From: Streptomyces sp. ATexAB-D23
GTDB lineage: Bacteria > Actinomycetota > Actinomycetes > Streptomycetales > Streptomycetaceae
Direction: 5' to 3'
DNA length: 64,000 nucleotides
Assembly (NCBI RefSeq): GCF_000373645.1
Contig: NZ_KB892017.1
Span: 57,567-121,566, forward strand
Position 1 is the first letter of the stretch. Every line of letters begins with the position of its first letter. The notes under the pieces are model-generated. The model was not told the DNA's origin and searched no databases. It saw only the letters and a program-made list of their open reading frames with translations. Both the position numbers and the translations under genes were made by a program. Shown piece by piece: positions 23,801 through 32,411 of the stretch.

Positions 23801-24610
23801 TCAGCCCGACAAGGGCAGCGTCCCCACGGTCAGGAAGAACGTGACGGCGTAGGTGAAGCGCCCCGCGCGCACCGCGTCGTCGAACTGGGCCACGAACCGG
23901 TCCGCGTCCGCGGCAGCGAGCCGGCCCCGGGCCGCGGCGGCGTGCGCCCAGGTGCGCAGGCCCATGACGTGGTCGGCCGCCGTCGAGTCCCGCACGACGA
24001 GCGTCCGGGCTTCCACCTCGACGTCGCGGACACCCCGTGCCGCGAGCAGTCCGGCGTGCCGGTGGGCCAGCGACCCGTTGCGCAGTCCGCTGTCGGCCCT
24101 GAACCGCAGCACCCGGCGGGCGAGTTCCTGGTCGTCGATGTCGAGCACCTGGGTGTCGTAGTCCGGGTCCGCCAGGGCGACCCGGCCGCCGGGGCGGACC
24201 ACTCGAAGCAACTCGTCCAGGACGCGGCCCGGTTCGGCGACGTGCTGAAGGACCCGGTCGGCCCAGGCGCCGTCGAACCGGTCCGCCGCGAACGGCAGCC
24301 GGTGCCCGTCAGCGACGGCGGCACGTACCAGCCCTCGGTCACGTGCCCGCGCGATCATCGTCAGGGAGCTGTCGACCGCCACGACCTCGGCGCCACCGCG
24401 CGAGCGCAGGTCCATGGCGGCGTCCCCGACCCCCGCTCCCACCTCCAGGAACAGCCCGCCGGGAGCCGGACGCAGAAGCTCCTGCAACCGCCGCTTGTAG
24501 GCGGCGTAGAACGGTTCCGCGCTCAGCCGGTCCAGGACCCGCACCCAGTCGGCCGGCCGGGCCTGCGTGTCCACGGACGTGAAACCGTGCGGGGCGTCGT
24601 GATCGTTCAT
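23801..24610 (-). CDS. class I SAM-dependent methyltransferase
   Basis: The 269-residue enzyme has the SAM-binding motif I LFLEVGAGVGDAAMDLRSRG, the acidic residue in VVAVDSSLTMIARARDRG, VADGHRLPFAADRFDGAWAD and the post-motif LDELLRVVRPGGRVALADPD. This is the UbiE/methyltransf_11 type acting on small molecules. The C-terminal 100 residues (RVLRFRADSGLRNGSLAHRH...) probably form the substrate lid. It neighbours a Vat-type acetyltransferase on the same strand, 82 bp away, so a joint role in modifying a metabolite is possible but unproven. Confidence 0.88.
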   Translation of the reverse strand: MNDHDAPHGFTSVDTQARPADWVRVLDRLSAEPFYAAYKRRLQELLRPAPGGLFLEVGAGVGDAAMDLRSRGGAEVVAVDSSLTMIARARDRGLVRAAVADGHRLPFAADRFDGAWADRVLQHVAEPGRVLDELLRVVRPGGRVALADPDYDTQVLDIDDQELARRVLRFRADSGLRNGSLAHRHAGLLAARGVRDVEVEARTLVVRDSTAADHVMGLRTWAHAAAARGRLAAADADRFVAQFDDAVRAGRFTYAVTFFLTVGTLPLSG

Positions 24611-24692
24611 GGGACCACGCTAGACGTACCGGCCGAGCCGGTGAACCCGCGAACCGCCCGACCGTGGGCGCCCCCGTGGCGAGGGCGCGGTG

Positions 24693-25349
24693 TCAGGCCC
24701 GGCCGAGCTGCGCGGCGGCCTCCTCCAGGTCGGCGACCGTCCCCGACATGATCGTCCGGACGTGCCGGGTGATGTGTCGCACGGGCCAGTCCCACCACGC
24801 CACGGCGAGGAGCCGGGCGACGTCCGCGGCGTCGTAGCGGGTGCGGATGAGGCGGGCCGGGTTGCCTCCGACGATGCCGTAGTCGGGGACGTCGGCGGTG
24901 ACCACCGCACCGGCGGCGATGATCGCGCCGTGGCCGATGCGTACGCCGGGCATGACCGTCGCGCCGTGGCCGAACCACACGTCGTTGCCGACGACCGTGT
25001 CTCCCCGGCCGGGCAGGCCGGTGATCAGGTCGAAGTGCTCCGCCCAGGAGCCGCCCATGGTGGGGAACGGGAAGGTGGAGGGGCCGTCCATACGGTGGTT
25101 GGCGCCGTTCATGATGAACCGGGTGCCCGTCCCCAGCGCGCAGTACTTGCCGATGACAAGCCGCTCCGGGCCGTAGTGGTACAGGACGTTGCGCGTCTCG
25201 AAGGCGGTCGGGTCGTCCGGATCGTCGTAGTACGTGAAGTCACCGACCTCGATCAGCGGCGACGTCACCAGCGGCTTGAGCAGGACCATGCGCGGGTGCT
25301 CGGGCATCGGGTGGAGCACGGTGGGGTCGGCGGGCACGGGCGGCGTCAC
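24693..25349 (-). CDS. Vat/CatB-type xenobiotic O-acetyltransferase
   Basis: The 218-residue protein has the left-handed beta-helix hexapeptide repeats of the CatB/Vat family. It shows LIEVGDFTYYDDPDDPTAFE, IGKYCALGTGTRFIMNGANH followed by RMDGPSTFPFPTMGG (catalytic His in the NH-MDG motif), and WFGHGATVMPGVRIGHGAII AAGAVVT. Members acetylate streptogramin A or chloramphenicol using acetyl-CoA, so antibiotic resistance is plausible. It diverges from a TetR gene across 100 bp, an arrangement typical of inducible resistance. The start is GTG 25349 behind GGAGAGG. Confidence 0.85.
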   Translation of the reverse strand: MTPPVPADPTVLHPMPEHPRMVLLKPLVTSPLIEVGDFTYYDDPDDPTAFETRNVLYHYGPERLVIGKYCALGTGTRFIMNGANHRMDGPSTFPFPTMGGSWAEHFDLITGLPGRGDTVVGNDVWFGHGATVMPGVRIGHGAIIAAGAVVTADVPDYGIVGGNPARLIRTRYDAADVARLLAVAWWDWPVRHITRHVRTIMSGTVADLEEAAAQLGRA

Positions 25350-25449
25350 GGAGGCGGATCCTCTCCGGCGGAGTGACCTGGAGCGACGACTGTCGCGTTA
25401 AGATGCTGGCACAGCCCAGCCGCCTTGATCAACCGGATACCGACAGCCG

Positions 25450-26100
25450 ATGACAGACGATCCACCGGACACCACACCGGGCCGCCGTCCGGGCGGCCGC
25501 ACCGCCCGCGTCCGCGCCCAGGTCCTCGACGCGGTGCGCGCCGAACTCACCGAGAGCGGGCACGAGGGGCTCACGGTGGAGGGTGTCGCGGCGCGGGCCG
25601 GGGTGCACCGCGCCACGGTCTACCGGCGTTGGCGCGATGTCGGCGGCCTGCTCGCCGACGTCATCGACGCGGCCGGCGAGATGGACTGGCAGCCGCCGGA
25701 CACCGGTTCGCTGCGCGGCGATCTGACGGCCCTGAACCAGGAGATCCAGGAATCCCTGGTCGTACAGCCGTCCTTCGCCGTCGCCCTGATGGCGGCCTCG
25801 TACCACTCCGAACAGGCCGCGCGCGCCCAGACACAGCTGTGGACCAACCGGTACGCCCAGTGCGAGATCCTCGTCGCACGCGCCGCCGGGCGCGGCGAAC
25901 TCCCCGCCGCCGCACAGCACACGGACGCGCGGGGCCTGCTGATCGCCGCCACGGCGCCGCTCTACCACCAACTGGTGCTCCTGCGCACCGATCCGGACCC
26001 GCGCCTGCCGGAACGGGCCGCGCGGGCGGCAGTCCTCGCGGCTGCCGCCGGGGCCTTCTCCCTCCCCCGTCAGGAGCCCGAGAACACAGCCACGTCGTAA
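25450..26100 (+). CDS. TetR/AcrR-family regulator
   Basis: The 216-residue regulator has the HTH VRAELTESGHEGLTVEGVAA then RAGVHRATVYRRWRDVGGLL and a C-terminal ligand domain of the TetR_C type (AARAQTQLWTNRYAQCEILV). It is divergent from the Vat-type acetyltransferase gene and is the natural candidate to repress it. The 100-bp spacer holds a GCGAC..GTCGC inverted repeat at 25382-25396 and a TAAGAT -10-like box at 25399. Confidence 0.87.
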   Translation: MTDDPPDTTPGRRPGGRTARVRAQVLDAVRAELTESGHEGLTVEGVAARAGVHRATVYRRWRDVGGLLADVIDAAGEMDWQPPDTGSLRGDLTALNQEIQESLVVQPSFAVALMAASYHSEQAARAQTQLWTNRYAQCEILVARAAGRGELPAAAQHTDARGLLIAATAPLYHQLVLLRTDPDPRLPERAARAAVLAAAAGAFSLPRQEPENTATS

Positions 26101-26343
26101 CGTCCGAGAACCGGCCGGGACCCACCCGACACCTCGGCGGCCCGCAGGTGCCGCTCGACCCCCTGCGTGCGGAGTTGTCGGACACCTCCATCGCCCGACG
26201 AAGAAAAACCTCATGGCTCCGTGACTCGGCCTGGCCATAACATGCCCAGGCCGGCAGCCCCTGCTCCATGCGCATCGCTGTCATCGCCCCACCTCCAGCC
26301 CAAAGGCCGAACCAGATCCTCGTGCATCTGTCAGGGAGTCGGA

Positions 26344-27780
26344 ATGTCTGCTCAACGCGCGCTGCTTCCACGTTCGGCACCGGCTGCCTCGGGGATCTCG
26401 TCCCGTTCGATCACCGCGCTGCTGGACCGGCTCGAAGCGCAATCGGTCGAGTGCCACTCGATCATGGTCGTGCACCGCGGTCACGTCGTCGCCGAAGGCT
26501 GGTGGGCCCCGTACTCGGCCGAACGCCCGCATCTCCTCTACTCGCTGACCAAGTCGTTCACGTCGATCGCCGTGGGGCTCGCGGTCGCCGACGGACTCCT
26601 CTCGCTGGACGATCGGGTGGTGCGGGTGTTGCCCGACCACGTCCCGGCCGACGTCTCGGAGCAGGCAAGCCGCATCACCGTTCACCACCTGCTGTCCATG
26701 ACGGCCGGGCACCGAACGGACAGCCTCGCCGACGCCTGGCAGCAGGAGCCCGACGACTTGGTGAAGGGCTTCCTGGGCCTGCCGTTCGCCACGGCCGAGG
26801 GAACGCGGCACACCTACGACAACTCAACCACCTTCATCCTGGCCCGGATGGTGGAACGGGTCACGGGTCGCGGGCTCCCGGAGTTCCTCGACGAGCGCCT
26901 CTTCAAGCCGATGGGCATCGACCACGCCGAGTGGGACCGGGTGAAGAGCGGTGCCGCCTTCGGATTCCACGGACTGCACCTCACGACCGAGGCCATTGCC
27001 GCCTTCGGTGAACTACTGCTGCGCGGCGGGCGCTTCGGCGACCGGCAACTCGTCCCGCGCGAATGGGTGGAGCTCGCGACCAGCCGCCACATCGACAGTG
27101 AGTGGATCCTGGACGGATCGGACCAGGCGGACTTCGCTTCCGGCTACGGCTATCAGTTCTGGATGTCGCGTCACGGCTACCACGGTCATGGCTCCTTCGG
27201 GCAGCAGTGCGTGGTGGTCCCCGCGCACGATCTCGTGGTCGCCGTGACCGCCCAAGGAGTGTCCCAGAAGGTGCTCGACGCCCTGTGGGAGTGCTTGGAG
27301 TCCTTGACACCGGGCGTGGGCCACGCGGGAAGCGCCGAGGAGGACGAGATCCTCGCAGCACGACTGCGGCAACTGTCTCTGCCGCCGGTGCGGGGTACCG
27401 CCGACCCCGGGCGTTCGGCCCGTGCGACGCTCGACTCCTCCGCCGAGGGCTCGGCCCTGCCCGACGGAACGACGGTGCTCATCGATCCCGTGGACGGTGG
27501 ATGGCTCGTACGGTTCGAGTCGCTCCTCGACGTCGAGGCCGGCCACGGCGACTGGCGGGAAAGCTCCCCGCTCGGCCGGCCTCTCGTCGCGGCCGGTGCC
27601 TGGCAGGGCAGCACCTTCGTGGCCGATCTCTACGTCATCACCACCCCGCACCGCGTTCGGCTGGTCCTCGACGCCGAGACGAGGACCGCGACGGCGACCT
27701 GGAGCACTGTGCCCCTGACCGGTCCCAGCCTGGAATTGCACGTGCGTGCGCCACTGATGACACGCCCTGACGTCGGGTAG
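26344..27780 (+). CDS. class C beta-lactamase-fold serine hydrolase
   Basis: The 478-residue protein has the penicillin-recognising fold. The SxxK nucleophile is in LLYSLTKSFTSIAVGLAVAD, Tyr-x-Asn-like motif in TYDNSTTFILARMVERVTGR, and the third motif is replaced by GYHGHGSFGQQCVVVPAHDL (HGSFG). A ~130-residue C-terminal beta-rich lipocalin-like domain follows (TTVLIDPVDGGWLVRFESLL). There is no signal peptide, so it is probably an intracellular esterase or peptidase rather than a resistance enzyme. ATG 26344 has GGAG upstream. The 243-bp gap before it shows no convincing gene. Confidence 0.85.
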   Translation: MSAQRALLPRSAPAASGISSRSITALLDRLEAQSVECHSIMVVHRGHVVAEGWWAPYSAERPHLLYSLTKSFTSIAVGLAVADGLLSLDDRVVRVLPDHVPADVSEQASRITVHHLLSMTAGHRTDSLADAWQQEPDDLVKGFLGLPFATAEGTRHTYDNSTTFILARMVERVTGRGLPEFLDERLFKPMGIDHAEWDRVKSGAAFGFHGLHLTTEAIAAFGELLLRGGRFGDRQLVPREWVELATSRHIDSEWILDGSDQADFASGYGYQFWMSRHGYHGHGSFGQQCVVVPAHDLVVAVTAQGVSQKVLDALWECLESLTPGVGHAGSAEEDEILAARLRQLSLPPVRGTADPGRSARATLDSSAEGSALPDGTTVLIDPVDGGWLVRFESLLDVEAGHGDWRESSPLGRPLVAAGAWQGSTFVADLYVITTPHRVRLVLDAETRTATATWSTVPLTGPSLELHVRAPLMTRPDVG

Positions 27781-28026
27781 GAGCCAGCGGCCGACCGGGT
27801 GCTCCCGAAGGCCGCTACGAGAAGCCGGCCCCGACGCCGCCGTCATCGCCGGTCTCACCCTCCGAGGAGCGCGGCCGGATCGCGAAGCCTGATGGTGATG
27901 CTCGCCGTTTATCCCTCGGCGGTGGACACCTCCGACAGCCGTACGTGCGGCCCGGGTCCACCGCACGAAGGCTTCGTGAACGTGGCGCCGGCCGCCACGG
28001 GCGAAGTACCGCTTGTACGCGGGCAC

Positions 28027-28218
28027 TTACCGTTCGCCCCGAACCACGCTTCCAATGAACGCGCGCCATCCACCTGCGGCACAGGTCAACACCGGGCCTG
28101 CCTGCACCTTGCTGTCCCGCACGGCGACCCCGGCCCCGAGGTGCGCCACCTCGACACAGTTGCCGTTTCCGTTGCTGTGGCTCGATTTGAACCACTCAGC
28201 GTCGTCAACCCTTTTCAT
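28027..28218 (-). CDS. DUF397-domain small protein
   Basis: The 63-residue protein has the DUF397 core AEWFKSSHSNGNGNCVEVAH followed by a GVAVRDSK strand. These actinomycete proteins are encoded with XRE/DUF5753 regulators and behave as their small partner, in a BldB/WhiJ-like arrangement. Its start overlaps the regulator gene by 14 bp, which supports coupled translation. The ~246 bp downstream, to the convergent hydrolase stop, contains no recognised feature. Confidence 0.9.
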   Translation of the reverse strand: MKRVDDAEWFKSSHSNGNGNCVEVAHLGAGVAVRDSKVQAGPVLTCAAGGWRAFIGSVVRGER

Positions 28219-29092
28219 AGCTCCCTGCTACCTCACCGATCAGGCGCCGCGACGCCTGCTCATCCAGCGATGCGTTCCAGACGTTGTCGAAGGCCGCGTC
28301 GTACTGTTGCACCTCCCGCTCCTTGTCCAGATACAGCCCCCCGGTGTACCCATCCGCGTAAACCGTCGGCGGCTCCGTGGCGACCCCCTCACCAGTCAGC
28401 GGGAAGCGAAGGATCACGAACGGCCCCGTCACCACCCCGGCATGCATACCGGCCGCGAAGGGAACCACCCGGATGGAAATGTTCGTCCGCTCCGAGACGT
28501 AGATCAGGTGCGCGAGTTGCTGCGCCATCACGTCATGCCCCCCGACAGGCCGACGCAGCACCGCTTCGCCCAGCACCGCTCGGAACACCGGCGGGTCAGT
28601 GACGCGGGTGAGCAACGTCTGCCGTTCGATGCGTAGCCGTACGCGCCCGTCGAGATCCGCCTCACCGATGTCCCGGATGTGTGTGCGGATGATCTCTCGC
28701 GCGTATCCCTCGGTTTGAAGGAGCCCCGGAACAATGTCGCTCTCGTACATCGACAGAGTCGACGCAGCCTCTTCCAGCCCTACGTAGACGTCGAACCCTT
28801 CCGGAATCAAGTCACCATAGGCATGCCACCAGCCGCGCGCTTTGGTCTCTTTGGCTAGTCCCATCAGCGCCTGCGTGAGATCCGGGGGCGCCCCGTACAC
28901 GAGGCACATGGCCTGGACGTCCAGGCTCCGTAACGCTGTCTGGCCAGTCTCGATGCGCCACATCTTCGCTTCGGACCACTCCAGCTTCGCCGCCGCCGCG
29001 CGCACGGTCAGGCGAGCTCGGTTACGCAGCTCTCGAAGGTTTCTCCCCAGCTGACGCCGCGGAACGGTCGACCCGGTCGGACCTTCAGCCAT
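28205..29092 (-). CDS. XRE/HTH regulator with DUF5753 domain
   Basis: The 295-residue protein starts with a Cro/C1-type HTH (RRQLGRNLRELRNRARLTVR then AAAAKLEWSEAKMWRIETGQ), followed by DUF5753 (YVGLEEAASTLSMYESDIVP GLLQTEGYA; VPFAAGMHAGVVTGPFVILR). Such WhiJ-like regulators work with DUF397 proteins and nearby HATPase anti-sigma-like proteins to tune development. All three gene types are present here. ATG 29092 is chosen at MAEGPTG; the open frame extends upstream to 29179 without support. Confidence 0.9.
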   Translation of the reverse strand: MAEGPTGSTVPRRQLGRNLRELRNRARLTVRAAAAKLEWSEAKMWRIETGQTALRSLDVQAMCLVYGAPPDLTQALMGLAKETKARGWWHAYGDLIPEGFDVYVGLEEAASTLSMYESDIVPGLLQTEGYAREIIRTHIRDIGEADLDGRVRLRIERQTLLTRVTDPPVFRAVLGEAVLRRPVGGHDVMAQQLAHLIYVSERTNISIRVVPFAAGMHAGVVTGPFVILRFPLTGEGVATEPPTVYADGYTGGLYLDKEREVQQYDAAFDNVWNASLDEQASRRLIGEVAGSYEKG

Positions 29093-29343
29093 CTCAACTC
29101 CCCTTACACACCTCAGTATGAAGGACTTTCGCCCCTCGCGATGAAAGCAGGTTGATGCTCGTTTCGCAGTACAAGTCATCTGTTCGATGCTTTATCAGCG
29201 GTACATCGCTATGAAGTCTTGCACGGAGATTGCACCGCTGTGCAGTCTGAGAACCACTCTCCGTGAGCGTCGAGTGGGCGAGACAGCTGTGCCGACGCGC
29301 ACGTTTCGCCTGCCGCGTACGGCAATTCCCCTGAGGACAACTC

Positions 29344-29805
29344 GTGCTCGACCTCCCCCAGGCCACCCTTCACCCCACCGTCTGCACACCCCTCGCCAGC
29401 CCACCCCGCTCCCTGCTCCTCGCCGCCGAGCCCCAATCCGTGGGCCACGCACGGGCGTTCACTCGCGAACACGTCGGCCACCACGCACCGCACGCGACGG
29501 AACACCACACGGACACCGTCGTCCTGATCACCAGCGAACTCGTCACCAACGCCTACCGGTACGGAACCGAGCCCGGAGACCTGATCGCCGTCGTCGTCGA
29601 CATCGACGACGCCCGGACCCGTATCGAGGTGCACGACCCCGTACGACGCCTGCCCCGACGCCGGGCGGGCGGGGCGGAGCCGGGGCATGAACCCACGCGT
29701 GGGCGTGGCCTGTTGATTCTGGACGCGCTGTGCCCCGAGCGATGGGGCGTCGGTGACCGGCCGCTCGGAAAGTTCGTCTGGGCGGAGGTGCCGTACGCCG
29801 ACTGA
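29344..29805 (+). CDS. RsbW-like HATPase (anti-sigma/serine kinase) protein
   Basis: The 153-residue single HATPase domain has the N box VVLITSELVTNAYRYGTEPG, the Asp-containing TRIEVHDPVRRLPR and the G box EPTRGRGLLILDALCPERWG. Streptomyces encode many such kinases, which act on anti-anti-sigma proteins or partner DUF397/XRE pairs. It is divergent from the XRE gene across a ~250-bp gap in which I see no further gene. The start is GTG 29344. Confidence 0.85.
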   Translation: MLDLPQATLHPTVCTPLASPPRSLLLAAEPQSVGHARAFTREHVGHHAPHATEHHTDTVVLITSELVTNAYRYGTEPGDLIAVVVDIDDARTRIEVHDPVRRLPRRRAGGAEPGHEPTRGRGLLILDALCPERWGVGDRPLGKFVWAEVPYAD

Positions 29806-29829
29806 CCTTGCACGAGGTGTTCGCGGCGG

Positions 29830-30057
29830 GTGCCGGGCCACGGTAGGCGTGACCGGCTCCGCACGGCGCACGGATTCACCTTCCTGGAGGCGAATCCGTG
29901 CGGCCAGTGGGACTGGATCGAGGAGGCCTGGCGTTGGTGGAACGAAGCCGGCCGCCCCTCCCACGACCGGTTCGGCTACGTCCGCGAGGCGGACGGAAGT
30001 GCGTACGCGCGGTACATCCCCGACGGTGCCCGCTGGGACCTGCCGGCGCCCGGGTGA
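29830..30057 (+). pseudogene. remnant with an ATP-grasp C-terminal motif
   Basis: This 75-codon frame contains HGFTFLEANPCGQWDWIEE, matching the last strand of ATP-grasp ligases where Glu and Asn bind Mg2+. The motif is close to that of RiPP (graspetide) ATP-grasp maturases, but the catalytic body is absent. The rest (NEAGRPSHDRFGYVREADGS) has no clear relative. No precursor peptide or methyltransferase of a graspetide cluster is nearby. I read it as the eroded end of such a gene. Confidence 0.4.
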
Positions 30058-30098
30058 CCCGGCCGCGCGCGCTCAACACGGCACTGCGGCCGTGCGCC

Positions 30099-30656
30099 CT
30101 ACGCCGCCTCCCCCTCCGGGCCCCCCGCCTCGTACGAACGGGCCACGGGCCCGGTCGTCGGTGAGCCTCGGAAGGACAGCAGGAGGGCCAGGGCGCAGCC
30201 GCAGGTGATGGCCCAGTCGGCGAGGTTCATCACGCTGAAGCCCCGGACGGAGATGAAGTCGACCACCGCGCCCTGGAGGCCGCCGGGGGTGCGGAAGAGG
30301 CGGTCGGTCAGGTTGCCGAGGGCGCCGCCCAGGAGCAGGCCGAGGGCGATGGCCCAGGGGGTGCTCGCCAGGCGGCGTGAGTAGCGGACCACGACGACGG
30401 CGACGGCCGTGGCGATCAGGGTGAAGACGATCGTCGTCGCCTCACCCATGCCGAACGCGGCGCCGGGGTTGCGCTGCACGCGCAGGACCAGCCAGTCCCC
30501 GAGCACGGATACGGTCGTACGGCCTTCGAGCCTCGCGACCACCGCCAGCTTGCTCCCCAGGTCGACGGCGTACGCGAGGGCCGCGATCGCCCACAGCAGG
30601 TAGGCGCGCCTGCGCGTGGGCGACGCCGCGCCCGTCACCGTGTCGCTCGTCGTCAC
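30099..30656 (-). CDS. lspA: lipoprotein signal peptidase (signal peptidase II)
   Basis: LspA cleaves prolipoprotein signal peptides at the lipobox in the membrane. The 185-residue protein shows four hydrophobic segments and both catalytic Asp motifs: ALGNLTDRLFRTPGGLQGAV and VDFISVRGFSVMNLADWAIT. GTG 30656, preceded by GGAGA, gives the usual length. It is 103 bp beyond the acyl-CoA ligase gene at the end of the catabolic operon rather than beside a pseudouridine synthase gene. It may therefore be a second copy. Confidence 0.92.
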   Translation of the reverse strand: MTTSDTVTGAASPTRRRAYLLWAIAALAYAVDLGSKLAVVARLEGRTTVSVLGDWLVLRVQRNPGAAFGMGEATTIVFTLIATAVAVVVVRYSRRLASTPWAIALGLLLGGALGNLTDRLFRTPGGLQGAVVDFISVRGFSVMNLADWAITCGCALALLLSFRGSPTTGPVARSYEAGGPEGEAA

Positions 30657-30759
30657 GTCCGGTCTCCTCGCACTCCTGGCCCTCGTCGCGCCACGGACAG
30701 CTCTTTCCCGTGAGGAGAGTATCCGGGCGGCAGAACCGGGCCCGCTCACCGGCCTCCCG

Positions 30760-32340
30760 TCACCGCCCGTCCGCCCGCTCCCGTGGTTCGCGTAGTTCCC
30801 TGCGGAGGATCTTTCCCGAGACCGCGCGCGGGACCGTCTCGATGAACTCGACCTCCCGCACCTTCTTGTACGGGGCCACCCGCTCCGCCACCCAGGCCAT
30901 CAGGGCGTCCGCCGTCAGGTCCGCGCCCGGGGTGCGGACCACGCAGGCCTTCGGGATCTCGTTGCCGTCGGGGTCGGGGACTCCGATCACCGCCGCGTCG
31001 GCGACCGACTCGTGGCCGAGGAGCAGCGCCTCCAGTTCGGCGGGGGCGACCTGGTAGCCCTTGTACTTGATGAGCTCCTTGACGCGGTCCACGACGAACA
31101 GCCAGCCGTTCGCGTCGACCCGGCCGACGTCGCCGGTGTGGACCCAGCCGTCCGGGTCGATCATGGCGGCGGTGGCGTCGGGGCGGCCCAGGTAGCCCTT
31201 CATGGTCTGGGGGCCGCGGATCAGGATCTCGCCGTCGGTGTCGATGCCCAGGTCCTCGCCGGGGGTGTCCAGGGACGTGATGCGCAGTTCGGTGTTGGGG
31301 AGCAGTTTGCCGACGGTTCCGGGCGGGGCGTCCGGGGCGTCGATGGGTACGACGTTGGCACCGGGGGACAGCTCCGTCATCCCGTACGCCTGGAGCACGG
31401 CCGGTACGCCCACGCGGGCGGCGCACGCGGCGGCCAGGTCGGCGTCCAGGGGGGCGGCGGCGCTGACGATGTACTCGACGCCGGACAGGTCGTAGGCGTC
31501 GACGGCCGGGTGTTTGGCGAGGGCCAGGACGATCGGCGGGGCCACGTACAGGCCGGTGACGCGGTACTCCTGGATCACGCCGAGGAACTGGTCGAGGTCG
31601 AAGCGCGGCAGCACGACGACCGTGGCGCCGCTGCGCAGCGGGACGTTCAGCAGGGCGGTGAGGCCGTAGATGTGGAAGAAGGGGAGTACGGCCAGGATGA
31701 TCCGGCCGGGCTCCATGGGGATGAAGGGGCGCAGCTGCTCCAGGTTGCTGCCGATGGAGCGGTGGGTGAGCATGACGCCCTTGGGGGTGCCGGTGGTCCC
31801 GGAGGAGTACGGGAGCACGGCGACGTCGCCGGCGTCGAACGCGATGTCCGGTTCCGGGGCGGTGGAGCCGAGCATGTCGAGGACGGAGGTGTGGCCCTCC
31901 GCCCGGTCGCAGACGTAGATCTCCTGGACGCCGCCCGCGAGTTCGGCCGCCCGGCGGGCCACGTCGAGGAACAGCGAGACGGTCACGATCCAGCGGGCGC
32001 CACTGTCCTCGATCTGTTTGGCGAACTCCTCGGCCGTGGCCAGCGGGTGCACGGTGGTGACCGCCGCTCCGGCCCGCGTCGCCCCGTAGAAGACGGCCGG
32101 GTAGGCGATCGTGTTGGGGCTGTGGAGGGCGAGCACGTCGCCCTTGCGCAGGCCGGCCTCGGCCAGGTGGGCGGCGATGCGGCGGTGGAAAGTGTCCAGC
32201 TGGGCGTAGGTCACGCTCATGCCGTTGGTGCCGTCGATCAGGGCGACGGTGTCCCCGTGGGCCGCGGCCCCGCCGAGGACCACGTCGTGGATGGGCGCTT
32301 CCAGGACCGGAACGTCTGCGTACTCGCTGTGGAACACCAT
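30760..32340 (-). CDS. AMP-dependent acyl-CoA synthetase (4-coumarate-CoA ligase-like)
   Basis: The 526-residue ANL-superfamily ligase activates a carboxylic acid to its CoA thioester through an acyl-adenylate. Motifs are the P-loop VLPYSSGTTGTPKGVMLTHR, YGMTELSPG, the hinge GWVHTGDVGRVDANGWLFVV then DRVKELIKYKGYQVAPAELE, and the C-terminal catalytic Lys in ETVPRAVSGKILRRELR. It follows the acyl-CoA dehydrogenase gene by 71 bp in the operon, so it probably supplies that pathway's acyl-CoA. ATG 32340 follows a GAAGGGAACG site. Confidence 0.92.
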   Translation of the reverse strand: MVFHSEYADVPVLEAPIHDVVLGGAAAHGDTVALIDGTNGMSVTYAQLDTFHRRIAAHLAEAGLRKGDVLALHSPNTIAYPAVFYGATRAGAAVTTVHPLATAEEFAKQIEDSGARWIVTVSLFLDVARRAAELAGGVQEIYVCDRAEGHTSVLDMLGSTAPEPDIAFDAGDVAVLPYSSGTTGTPKGVMLTHRSIGSNLEQLRPFIPMEPGRIILAVLPFFHIYGLTALLNVPLRSGATVVVLPRFDLDQFLGVIQEYRVTGLYVAPPIVLALAKHPAVDAYDLSGVEYIVSAAAPLDADLAAACAARVGVPAVLQAYGMTELSPGANVVPIDAPDAPPGTVGKLLPNTELRITSLDTPGEDLGIDTDGEILIRGPQTMKGYLGRPDATAAMIDPDGWVHTGDVGRVDANGWLFVVDRVKELIKYKGYQVAPAELEALLLGHESVADAAVIGVPDPDGNEIPKACVVRTPGADLTADALMAWVAERVAPYKKVREVEFIETVPRAVSGKILRRELREPRERADGR

Positions 32341-32411
32341 GGTCGTTCCCTTCGAGGGCGGGGCGAAGGGCTGCGGCCGGTGGCCGCGGCCCGTACGGCG
32401 GGGAGCTGCGC

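Noticed and set aside
26101..26343. Possible gene between the TetR gene and the serine hydrolase
   Set aside because: Frames such as VPLDPLRAELSDTSIARRRK lack starts, ribosome sites and homology; no supported gene.
27781..28026. Possible gene in the convergent gap before DUF397
   Set aside because: Only antisense or start-less frames, with no motif or ribosome-binding site.
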